A stretch of 64,000 bases of DNA, from NCBI RefSeq assembly GCF_001929375.1, contig NZ_MSGO01000015.1, forward strand, positions 16,166 through 80,165, in the 5' to 3' direction. This DNA is from Actinomyces oris (lineage in GTDB: Bacteria > Actinomycetota > Actinomycetes > Actinomycetales > Actinomycetaceae). Position 1 is the stretch's first letter, and each line of letters begins with the position of its first letter. The position numbers were made by a program, and so were the translations under genes. Below, in pieces: positions 31,070 to 39,072 of the stretch. The notes below the pieces were generated by a model, which saw nothing but the letters and a program-made list of their open reading frames with translations, did no database searches and was not told where the DNA came from.

Positions 31070-31495
31070 TTATTGGAAGTACTGGGGGTACTCGAGGTAG
31101 GGGTCGTGTTCGCGGTGGTCGACCCACTGATCTATGACCTGCTGTTGTGTGATGCCAGGGGTGAGAACGGTGTGTCCGTCAAAGACGCTGGTGGTGAACC
31201 ACAGCACTAGATTTGGGTCGGGGTTCAGTGAACGGACCCAGACAGCGATATTGGCCGCCTCCTCAAAATCTAATGCTCCATCAGCTGAGATGAGTTTATT
31301 GTCGCGGAAGTGACTGACGGTGACTGCCATGTCGTCGGGGTTGATGATGATGTCAACGTCAGTTTGTCGCTCGCCCTCTCCCCAGCGTAGAACTCTGCTC
31401 CCCGGCCATTTTTTGTTGGCTTCGGTAAGGAATCTATTTCCGTCTATTATTGTTTGTTTTGTGCTGAGTTCTGGAAAAAGAAAGCTAACACTCAT
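31070..31495 (-). CDS. Probable immunity protein for the orphan toxin module
   Basis: A 141-residue acidic protein that I do not recognise by family. It starts 21 bases after the orphan toxin frame ends and has clearly lower GC content than the surrounding DNA. Position, size and composition are those of a cognate cytosolic immunity protein acquired together with its toxin tip. Visible features are VDIIINPDDMAVTVSHFRDN and a C-terminal TPGITQQQVIDQWVDHREHDPYLEYPQYF. No signal peptide or membrane segment is present. Confidence 0.65.
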   Translation of the reverse strand: MSVSFLFPELSTKQTIIDGNRFLTEANKKWPGSRVLRWGEGERQTDVDIIINPDDMAVTVSHFRDNKLISADGALDFEEAANIAVWVRSLNPDPNLVLWFTTSVFDGHTVLTPGITQQQVIDQWVDHREHDPYLEYPQYFQ

Positions 31496-31516
31496 GGTTT
31501 TCCTTGTCTCGAGATG

Positions 31517-32374
31517 TCACGGAATTACGTAAACGGTCAAGGTGATATTGGGGCCAAGGGCTTTTCTTGCCCTGTTTCCCAGGTATGTTGCGGCTTCGGG
31601 GGTGTTGGTTACCAGGTTGAGGTGTGATACTGGGTTACTTGGCGAATTTATTACCTCTCTGTATTTCTCTATTTCGGCATCGAACTTTTTGATGATGAAT
31701 TTTGGGGCGCGACCTTCGTATAGAGCTTTGGGTCCTGATTCGGTGTACTTTGCGTCCCACGCCATGGTGATTCCACTTTTTCTGTCTATGGTGACAGAGT
31801 CGGCCCATATCTCATCTCCAACATCTGATGAAATATGACGTTCCACGTCCGTTCCTAGTACTCTGTGTTGGTACTGGTATGCAGGTGTGGTTGGTGGGTT
31901 TGTTCGTGTGGGGAGATTGTTGAACCATTTTTGCACTCTCCTCGGGTCGTCCCAGTATGCGGGAAGGCCGTTGCGTGGGCTCCACATGGAGGTGCTGGCT
32001 GCGCCGGTCTCGTCGTGGACGAGTCTGCGGCGTGCGTTTCGGACGTAGTGGCGCCATGCGGTTCGGTCGGTGCGCCACAGGTAGGAGGCGTACCTGGCCT
32101 CGCGGGTGGCGGCGTAGGCGCCGCGGGCCATTTGCCCGCCCATGGCGCTGGCGGCTCCGCCGCCGACCGTGGTCAGGGCGGCTGCCGCCAGGTCCAGGGC
32201 GATCTCGGCTGGGGTGTGGGTGGACAGGTAGCGGGCTGTCGTGCCCCGTGGGTCGCGCATGAGGGCCGCTGCCCCGCGAGCGGCCCCGAACACGGTGGCT
32301 ACGCCCATGCCGACCTCGAAGGCCAGGCCGAGCGTGCCCCCGGACAGGAGGATGATGGCCCCGGCCAGGAGCAT
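31517..32374 (-). CDS. Orphan polymorphic toxin module (headless) with REase-like toxin tip
   Basis: The first ~135 residues (MLLAGAIILLSGG through TSMWSPRNG) are almost identical to residues 665-800 of the full-length toxin encoded at 33204-36026. The last ~150 residues are unrelated to it and much richer in AT. That tip contains YQYQHRVLGTDVERHI, DEIWADSVTIDRKSGITMAWDAKYTES and FDAEIEKYREVI. The spaced D and DAK residues suggest a restriction-endonuclease-fold nuclease, possibly Tox-REase-2-like. Homology to the parent gene continues upstream to about 32440 without an ATG or GTG and then meets a stop, so there is no export domain and no clear start. It is best read as a silent cassette for recombination into the full-length gene. 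Confidence 0.65.
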   Translation of the reverse strand: MLLAGAIILLSGGTLGLAFEVGMGVATVFGAARGAAALMRDPRGTTARYLSTHTPAEIALDLAAAALTTVGGGAASAMGGQMARGAYAATREARYASYLWRTDRTAWRHYVRNARRRLVHDETGAASTSMWSPRNGLPAYWDDPRRVQKWFNNLPTRTNPPTTPAYQYQHRVLGTDVERHISSDVGDEIWADSVTIDRKSGITMAWDAKYTESGPKALYEGRAPKFIIKKFDAEIEKYREVINSPSNPVSHLNLVTNTPEAATYLGNRARKALGPNITLTVYVIP

Positions 32375-32532
32375 CAGCCCCAGCTTCTGCTCCCAGCTCA
32401 GCGACTCCCACGCCGCCCGCAGTGCGTCAAGAATTCCTGTCGGTCGGGTTTTGGTGAGGGGTGGTTGAGGGGGCTGTCAGGAGGCTTGTCTTGATGGTGG
32501 TGTTGTGGGTTCTGGTGTGGGTGGTTGGGTGT

Positions 32533-33162
32533 TCACCATTGGTTGAGGATGGTGGGGTAGGTGTCGGGGGTGCCGAAGGTGAAGATGGCGCCGTTGGCCA
32601 CGGGGGCGGTTGTGGTGGCTAGTTGGGTGGCTCGTTGGTAGTGGGGTGAGTCGGAGGCGAAGAACATCTTCCAACCTGGAATGTAGTTGTAGGGCTCTGG
32701 GGCGGGGTTAAGCGGGTGGTCCTTGCGGGTCAGGGCTCCGATGGTGTTGGGTGCGAAGGTGCTGGCGGTGGTGTGCATGAGAGCGTCGGCCAGGTCCTCG
32801 CTGGAGTCCAGGGCGGCCCCGAGAGCTTCTCCGATCATGAGTCCGATGCCGGCGTCTCCAGGGTTGGGCATGTTGAAGCTCAGCTCGAGCTTGTTGCCTT
32901 GTCCTATCTGTCCGGAGAAGGCTGGGGTGAGGCCGAAGTCGGGGTCGTCGGAGATGGCTTGTACGCCGTGGATTAAGTGGAGGAGGTAGTCCTGGGTGAT
33001 GGGTGGGGACTGCTCGGCCTCCTCGCGGCTGTCGGCGGTGGGGCGCCACAGGTCCAGGGAGGGGTGCAGGGGCCTGATCCGTTGGATCCACTCCCACACC
33101 CGACGCCCCTCCGATACCGGGTCGCCAAGCGCCCGCCAGTCAAATGCGAGGCTCCATTCCAT
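32533..33162 (-). CDS. Imm52-like immunity protein, copy 2 (cognate)
   Basis: A 209-residue protein directly downstream (41 bp) of the full-length toxin gene, with a strong ribosome binding site (AGGAAAGGA) before MEWSLAFDW. It is the near-identical sister of the product of 30429-31058. By position it should neutralise the Tox-REase-5-like toxin tip, as Imm52 proteins are thought to do. No signal peptide is present, as expected for a cytosolic immunity protein. The open frame continues 48 codons upstream, but that part has no similarity to copy 1 and overlaps the toxin gene. Confidence 0.8.
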   Translation of the reverse strand: MEWSLAFDWRALGDPVSEGRRVWEWIQRIRPLHPSLDLWRPTADSREEAEQSPPITQDYLLHLIHGVQAISDDPDFGLTPAFSGQIGQGNKLELSFNMPNPGDAGIGLMIGEALGAALDSSEDLADALMHTTASTFAPNTIGALTRKDHPLNPAPEPYNYIPGWKMFFASDSPHYQRATQLATTTAPVANGAIFTFGTPDTYPTILNQW

Positions 33163-33203
33163 GATCGTGGTTCCTTTCCTCGTGGTACTGATTGGCTGAG
33201 ATG

Positions 33204-36026
33204 CTAGTTGGGTGGCGTGTAGAAGAGCTCGATCTCGGCAGGGAACTTTCCGAACTTCTGTCGATTGAAGAGCTCGTCGAATGTGTATTTTTCGGCGATG
33301 TGCCATTGGATGGGGGTGTCGGTGCCGGTGGCGCGTACGGCCTTGACCTGCTCCTTACCTATGTCGATGAGACCTTTCTTGACGCGTTTCACCTCCCCCG
33401 TTTCTGGGTCGGTCTTGTAGGTGCTCTTTGGTTCGTTCGACCAGCTGCCTTTGATGGGGTTGGCGTAGCCGGGGCCTTTGGCGTCGATGAGGGCGAAGCC
33501 GTCGAAGCCGTCGAACTCTTTACCGCCAACATAATAGGAGTGCTCGATGGGGACGCCGGTGACTTGTTCCTCGTAGAGTTGGGAACGGGCCGACCCGTAG
33601 TTCCTGCCCGGTCCCCATTGGCCGGGGCCGCCGTCGGAGCGTCCGGGGCTGGGGGTACGCAGCCCGGGGTGGTGGATGCCGTTGCGTGGGCTCCACATGG
33701 AGGTGCTGGCTGCGCCGGTCTCGTCGTGGACGAGTCTGCGGCGTGCGTTTCGAGCGTAGTGGCGCCATGCGGTTCGGTCGGTGCGCCACAGGTAGGAGGC
33801 GTACCTGGCCTCGCGGGTGGCGGCGTAGGCGCCGCGGGCCATTTGCCCGCCCATGGCGCTGGCGGCTCCGCCGCCGACCGTGGTCAGGGCGGCTGCCGCC
33901 AGGTCCAGGGCGATCTCGGATGGGGTGTGGGTGGACAGGTAGCGGGCTGTCGTGCCCCGTGGGTCGCGCATGAGGGCCGCCGCCCCACGAGCGGCCCCGA
34001 ACACGGTGGCTACGCCCATGCCGACCTCGAAGGCCAGGCCGAGCGTGCCCCCGGACAGGAGGATGATGGCCCCGGCCAGGAGCATCAGCCCCAGCTTCTG
34101 CTCCCAGCTCAGCGACTCCCACGCCGCCCCCAGCACATCAAGAATCCCCGCCAACCAGTACGGCTGGCCTTCGCCCAGGCCATCGGCCATGCTCCGCGTG
34201 AACCCGGGAACCATGGCAATGACGAGCACACCGGCCACGACCGCGCACAGCCCCGCGAGCCGCACCCTCCACCACTGCTCCGGCGCCGGATCGAGCTCGG
34301 CGCGCGCCGCCTCCTCCCGCGCGATCCGCAGCTTCGCGGGGGTCTCCAGCAGCAGCCTCGGCTCGCGGAACGCGGCCGCCTCCATGAGCGTCATCCACGC
34401 CCACCGCCACTCGACCCCGACGACGGAGACCAGGCAGGCGCCGTCGGCCAGGAAACGCCCGAAGGCATTGCGTGGTACTCCAGCCCAGACGCGCCACCGC
34501 CACGGGCCCCAACGGTTCCCGTAGTTGTCGCTCTCGAGGGCGCTCACGTACCCGCCGCCCCACAGCGCGCGGCTATCGATGATCCAGGCCAGGGCCAGCA
34601 TCAGCAGAAGAATGCCGGCGCGTCCGTGCCCGTAGTTGGTCAGCGATGCCGTCACCTCGATGGGCCACGACGGCGCCTCGCCTCCCGTCTGTAACCACAG
34701 CACGTAGTCGGAGGCGTTGCGCCCCATGTGGTCGACCACCGCCACCCACCACGTCCACAGCGGCACCACCGGGGCGAGAATCTGCAACGCGGCCCTGTAT
34801 CCACCGCGATGCACCCGACCACGGCGCCACAGGGCGATCCCCAGCCCGATCGCCCCGGCCACCAATCCGGTGACGACCGCGTGCCCGGCGTAGACGAAGA
34901 CGTTCCCAGCAGCCCCGGAGAACGGACTCAGCGAGTAGCTCGAGGCACCGTTGCACTTCAGCTGTCTCACCCCGCCCTCGGGGCAGAGGAGACGGTCAAG
35001 GAAACTGCTTCCGTGACCGGTCAGGAGCGCGATGCGGCGGGTGACCTCCTCGACCGCCTCGAAGGCGGCGCCCGCCGCCACTCCGAGAACGATCCAGTCG
35101 CTCACCAGGAAACGGCGCACCCGCCCCGGAACCACCAAAGCGAGAACCGCAAGCGGTGTCAGCTTGAGAACCTCCTCCACCACGGAGGCGACCACCAGGG
35201 AGGCAGACGTGTCTGAGGGGGTGACGCCGGCAGCGCTGCAGACCCACAAGCTCACCGTGCCGATCAGCAGCGCCAAGGGCATCCCGGTGGCGAACACTCC
35301 CGAGGTCAGTGCCCAGGAGACGGTCTTGGCCCGGGCCAGCGCGAACCAGCACACCACCAGCCACAGGCACCCGACCCAGGCCCCCAGCGCGGTGCGGACC
35401 GTCGGCGAGACCACCACGGCCACGAGAACCACCAGCAGCGCGAACCAGGAGGCAACGGCCCGCACTCGGCGCAGCGCCAGGAAGATGCGGGACCTCGACG
35501 TGCGGTCACGCAGCCGTTCCCACCACTCCTGCTGGGGCGACGGCGTGTCTGCCTCCGATCCGGCCGCGGGCCCCGGCCCCGGTGCCGCAGCGGTCGTCAT
35601 GGTCGGAGCGGACGGTTGAACAGGTGTCGTTGCAGGCTGAGGCGGCCGGGCGGTCCCGCGGGCGGGCCGCGGTTCGGAAGCTCTGCTGGAGACCGGCATG
35701 CGGCCATAGGCGGCCGCCTCCGCTCGGTTGGCTGAACGATCGTCAGGCGGTACTACCCCATAGGTCGTGGCTGGAGCACCCCCGTGGGGTGTGGACGGCA
35801 TGACCCCGTACGCCGTCGTGGGGACGTAGCCGTAGCCCGACGCCGATTCTCCCGACGTCGTACGCCTCCCCTGCTCCGTCCGGCTCGGCCGGTGCCGGGC
35901 TGCCGGCCAGATCCGGGGAGGCTCCATCCGAGGAGACTCTTCGGGGCTCGATCTTGGCACATAGCCATAGCCGTCACCGCTCACCGTTCGCGCCTCTCCA
36001 GGGACACCGTCTGCTGCCGTCATCAT
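33204..36026 (-). CDS. Polymorphic toxin: PrsW-like membrane protease fused to Tox-REase-5-like nuclease
   Basis: About 940 residues (numbering from the alternative start at 36077). Residues 37-128 hold five YGxVP/YGxMP repeats in a disordered head. Residues ~207-500 form a multi-helix membrane domain with PrsW-type motifs: EEVLK at 301-305, FEAVEE at 339-344, GHAVVTG at 398-404 and VVDH at 447-450. Two more membrane stretches follow (~608-625, 663-690), then a linker ending TSMWSPRNG. The toxin tip (~834-957) reads YEEQVTGVP, GGKEFDGFDGFALIDAKGPGY and IQWHIAEKYTFDEL, matching Tox-REase-5 with its D, D-x-K and late H/E residues. The protease part may anchor or release the tip. Imm52-like genes and an orphan tip follow it. 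Two adjacent ATGs (36024-36026, 36021-36023) are likely starts. Confidence 0.8.
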   Translation of the reverse strand: MMTAADGVPGEARTVSGDGYGYVPRSSPEESPRMEPPRIWPAARHRPSRTEQGRRTTSGESASGYGYVPTTAYGVMPSTPHGGAPATTYGVVPPDDRSANRAEAAAYGRMPVSSRASEPRPARGTARPPQPATTPVQPSAPTMTTAAAPGPGPAAGSEADTPSPQQEWWERLRDRTSRSRIFLALRRVRAVASWFALLVVLVAVVVSPTVRTALGAWVGCLWLVVCWFALARAKTVSWALTSGVFATGMPLALLIGTVSLWVCSAAGVTPSDTSASLVVASVVEEVLKLTPLAVLALVVPGRVRRFLVSDWIVLGVAAGAAFEAVEEVTRRIALLTGHGSSFLDRLLCPEGGVRQLKCNGASSYSLSPFSGAAGNVFVYAGHAVVTGLVAGAIGLGIALWRRGRVHRGGYRAALQILAPVVPLWTWWVAVVDHMGRNASDYVLWLQTGGEAPSWPIEVTASLTNYGHGRAGILLLMLALAWIIDSRALWGGGYVSALESDNYGNRWGPWRWRVWAGVPRNAFGRFLADGACLVSVVGVEWRWAWMTLMEAAAFREPRLLLETPAKLRIAREEAARAELDPAPEQWWRVRLAGLCAVVAGVLVIAMVPGFTRSMADGLGEGQPYWLAGILDVLGAAWESLSWEQKLGLMLLAGAIILLSGGTLGLAFEVGMGVATVFGAARGAAALMRDPRGTTARYLSTHTPSEIALDLAAAALTTVGGGAASAMGGQMARGAYAATREARYASYLWRTDRTAWRHYARNARRRLVHDETGAASTSMWSPRNGIHHPGLRTPSPGRSDGGPGQWGPGRNYGSARSQLYEEQVTGVPIEHSYYVGGKEFDGFDGFALIDAKGPGYANPIKGSWSNEPKSTYKTDPETGEVKRVKKGLIDIGKEQVKAVRATGTDTPIQWHIAEKYTFDELFNRQKFGKFPAEIELFYTPPN

Positions 36027-36220
36027 TTTGTGACTTTCGGGTGACTGGCACGGTGGTTTCGGTGCCTTCGGTGCCACGGAGGCAATTGGGCACGTCCAAG
36101 AGAATCGTTGGTACGCCGGGGTCTACTCTTCTCAGACGGGGCCTTCGTCGCCCGCCTCGTACCTGTCGGCACCATCCCTGATACTCGTCAACTCGCCCCA
36201 CGTCGTCACCACGTCAGGAC

Positions 36221-37549
36221 ATGACCCGCATGACCTCACCGCGCCGCCCCGGCGGTGGCATCTTCGCCTCCTTGAGATTCCACAACTACCGGATCTGGTT
36301 CCTGTCCGCCCTCGTGGCCAACACCGGGACCTGGATGCAGCGCGTGGCGCAGGACTGGCTGGTGCTGCGCGTCCTCACCGACGACTCCGCCTCCGCCACC
36401 GGCCTGACAACGGCCCTTCAGTTCCTCCCCATGCTGCTGCTGTCCGCCCACGCCGGCCTCGTCGCCGACCGGGTCGACCAGCGCAAGTTCCTCATCCTCA
36501 CCCAGAGCGCCATGGGCCTGGTCTCCGCGGTCCTCGCCCTCGACGTCCTGGCCGGCACCGCCCGCCTGTGGCACGTCTACCTGGCCGCCTTCCTCACCGG
36601 CGTCGCCGCCGCCTACGACGCCCCCGCCCGCCAGACCTTCGTGGCCCGGATGGTGCCCGCCGAGCACCTGTCCAACGCCGTGGGCCTCAACTCGGCCTCC
36701 TTCAACGCTGCCCGCCTCCTGGGGCCGGCCCTCGCCGGCGTCGTCATCACCTGGGTCGGCGCGGGCTGGGTCTTCGCTGTCAATGCCGCCACCTTCGTCT
36801 TCCCGGCCGTGGCGCTGGTCGCCATGCGCGTGAGCGAGTTGGTGGACATGCCCCGCGTCCACCGCGCCGCCGGCCAGCTCCGCGAGGGCCTGGCCTACCT
36901 GCGCGGACGCATCGACCTCGTCGTCATCATCGCCGTGGTTGCCGTCGTCTCCATGCTCACCCTCAACTTCCAGGTCACCATGGCCGCGATGGTGCGCACC
37001 GTCTTCCACCTGGAGTCCGACGCCTACGGCACCGTCTCCTCGGTCTTCGCCGTCGGGTCCCTCTCCGGCGCCCTGTGGGCGGCCAGGCGTCGCAACCCCC
37101 GCCCCCGCACGGTCGTGCTGGCGGCCCTCGCCCTGGGGGTGTTCACCCTCCTGCTGGCCGTCATGCCCACCTACCCGACCTTCATGGTCATGACGATCCC
37201 GGTGGGCCTGTGTGTCCTGACCCTCCTGACCAGCGCCAACCAGACCGTGCAGATGACCACCGAGCCGTCCATGCGCGGGCGGGTCCTGAGCATCTACATG
37301 ATGTTCTTCCTGGGGTCGACGCCTCTCGGCTCCCCGCTCATCGGCTGGGCGGCCGACGCCTGGGGGCCGCGTATGGCGATCGCGGTCGGCGGTCTGAGCG
37401 CTGTCCTCACCGCGTTGGTGGCCGCCGCCTGGAGCTACAGGCACTGGAACCTGTCCCTGCATTACTCCTCCACCCGCCCCTTCCTCAGGGCCGCGACGAA
37501 GCCGCCGCAAGCCCCGCAGTCGCAGGCCCGTGGCGACGGAGCTGACTGA
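36221..37549 (+). CDS. MFS transporter (DHA3/MFS_3 type exporter)
   Basis: A 442-residue protein with 12 predicted membrane helices. FHNYRIWFLSALVANTGTWMQRVAQDWLVL and GLVADRVDQRKFLILTQ are typical of the MFS_3 branch, which includes siderophore and drug exporters. SMRGRVLSIYMMFFLGSTPLGSPLIGWAADAWGPR marks the second half. Substrate unknown. It diverges from the toxin gene, leaving about 195 bp for both promoters, and precedes the DtxR-type regulator on the same strand by about 235 bp. No Fe-box-like palindrome is evident upstream. Confidence 0.85.
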   Translation: MTRMTSPRRPGGGIFASLRFHNYRIWFLSALVANTGTWMQRVAQDWLVLRVLTDDSASATGLTTALQFLPMLLLSAHAGLVADRVDQRKFLILTQSAMGLVSAVLALDVLAGTARLWHVYLAAFLTGVAAAYDAPARQTFVARMVPAEHLSNAVGLNSASFNAARLLGPALAGVVITWVGAGWVFAVNAATFVFPAVALVAMRVSELVDMPRVHRAAGQLREGLAYLRGRIDLVVIIAVVAVVSMLTLNFQVTMAAMVRTVFHLESDAYGTVSSVFAVGSLSGALWAARRRNPRPRTVVLAALALGVFTLLLAVMPTYPTFMVMTIPVGLCVLTLLTSANQTVQMTTEPSMRGRVLSIYMMFFLGSTPLGSPLIGWAADAWGPRMAIAVGGLSAVLTALVAAAWSYRHWNLSLHYSSTRPFLRAATKPPQAPQSQARGDGAD

Positions 37550-37785
37550 CACCTGCCGCCCGACCAGGCCGCACGGGTCACCGAACGAGTAATACGTACG
37601 CTACCCGTGGCGCATCTCCGAGGCACGGGGGAGTCCTCCCCAGCCGAGGATCGGCGCGCTTTCAGGTGGTGCTGGCCCGTATCACTGAGTGCCGCCTATC
37701 CTGTCGAGGAACGCGGATCGGTGAGCGAGCCCTTCCGAAGGCATCGAATGGCCGCGGTAACCCACCTCAAGCAGGAGCCCACCCC

Positions 37786-38457
37786 ATGACCGAGCTGATC
37801 GACACCACCGAGATGTACCTCAAGACCGTCTATGAGCTTGAGGAGGACGGCGTTCCGCCGCTGCGCGCCCGCATCGTCGAGCGTCTCGATCACTCGGGTC
37901 CCACGGTCTCCCAGACGGTGGCGCGCATGGAGCGTGACGGCCTCATCAAGGTCGCCGAGGACCGATCCCTCGAGCTCACCGATGAGGGACGCAGGCGCGC
38001 CACCGACGTGATCCGCAAGCACCGGCTCGCTGAAAGACTGCTGCTGGACGTCATCGGCCTCGAGCGCCGATTCGTCCACGAGGAGGCCTGCCGCTGGGAG
38101 CACGTCATGAGCGAGCAGGTCGAGGAGCGCCTCGCCAACATCCTCGACGACGTCTCCACCGACCCCTTCGGCAACCCCGTCCCGCCGCGGACCGCGGAGC
38201 ACCCGCGGCCCTCCGCCGATGAGGTCAGTGTGGATCGCTTCGCCGGACGCGAGACCGCCACGGCCGTCATCAACCGCATCGGGGAGCCGATCCAGGCCGA
38301 CGCGGAGATCATCGCCGGCCTCGAGGACGCCCAGATTGTCGCCGGAGCCGAGGTGGAGCTGCGCGTCAGTGCCGGCGGGGTGAGGCTCGTGGGGCCCTCC
38401 GGCGACCCCGTTGTCCTGGCCGACGACGTCGCCCGCCACCTCTTCGTGCAGCGCTGA
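37786..38457 (+). CDS. DtxR/IdeR-family metal-dependent transcriptional repressor
   Basis: A 223-residue regulator beginning MTELIDTTEMYLKTVYELEEDG. The residues that bind metal in Corynebacterium DtxR fall at identical positions: Met10, Cys102, Glu105 and His106 for the primary site, and His79, Glu83 and His98 for the ancillary site. An N-terminal winged helix (DHSGPTVSQTVARMERDGLI), a dimerisation domain and a C-terminal SH3/FeoA-like domain are all present. It should repress iron-uptake genes when Fe(II) is replete. Retention of Cys102 favours iron over manganese sensing. The frame is open from 37666, but homology starts at 37786. Confidence 0.93.
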   Translation: MTELIDTTEMYLKTVYELEEDGVPPLRARIVERLDHSGPTVSQTVARMERDGLIKVAEDRSLELTDEGRRRATDVIRKHRLAERLLLDVIGLERRFVHEEACRWEHVMSEQVEERLANILDDVSTDPFGNPVPPRTAEHPRPSADEVSVDRFAGRETATAVINRIGEPIQADAEIIAGLEDAQIVAGAEVELRVSAGGVRLVGPSGDPVVLADDVARHLFVQR

Positions 38458-38879
38458 GCGACGGCGTTCAGCCTGTCTGTCAGGGCCCTCAAGGGAGCCT
38501 GAAAACACCCTGTGCAGGCAGGGGATTCGAGGGGCGCTTCTCGTCTCATAGCGTGAGATATGAGGGCTTGCCGCATCGTCCTGGCGACGGCCTGCCAGCC
38601 ACCCTCGCTGTGGAGTCTCATAGGTGCCGGGACAGAGGGCCTATGTCGGGATCCCAGCGAGGTGGATGCAATTTTTCCGCGGAACGTCGCGCAATTCTGG
38701 TTTCGCCTGCGAGTGTGCCGATGGACGGAGGTCCCGGGGTCAATATGGATAAAAGCGAGAAGCGCTTCGTAGTGCTTCGGCTCACAGCAGTGTGTGACAC
38801 CTAGCCGTGACGAAGCGTGGGTCTGTCATGTAGCGTTCAGGTCGTTGCCGCAGACAACCGTCTCGGTGATGTCTCGGAT

Positions 38880-39056
38880 CGGGGCTTAGTCCTGCCACTC
38901 GGTCTGAGGCTCGTGGAACCAACAACTCAAGTGGCAGGAACGGGGGAACCAACTACCGGTCGCCCAGGCGAACAGCCGAAGCGGCCTTGGGGTGAAGCCC
39001 GCAGATGCGGGCCGGACGTCTCCAGTCCGAACCCGACAGCTCACCTCGTCGGCTCA
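38880..39056 (+). promoter_or_regulatory. ydaO/yuaA-type c-di-AMP riboswitch
   Basis: The conserved elements of this class appear in order: CCTGCCACT (38891) pairing with AGTGGCAGG, GGGGAACCAAC at 38943, TTGGGGTGAAGCC at 38988, and CCGAACCCGACAGCTCACC starting at 39027. The RNA ends about 17 bases before the start of an NlpC/P60 hydrolase gene, the usual arrangement in actinobacteria. Binding of c-di-AMP normally turns such genes off. The 5' boundary is approximate. The spacer before it (38458-38880) shows no supportable gene. Confidence 0.92.
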
Positions 39057-39072
39057 ACAGGAGAAAGCATTC

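Noticed and set aside
38553..38804. Short open frames between the DtxR-type gene and the riboswitch
   Set aside because: No ribosome binding site, no family similarity, atypical composition, and they overlap one another in two frames.
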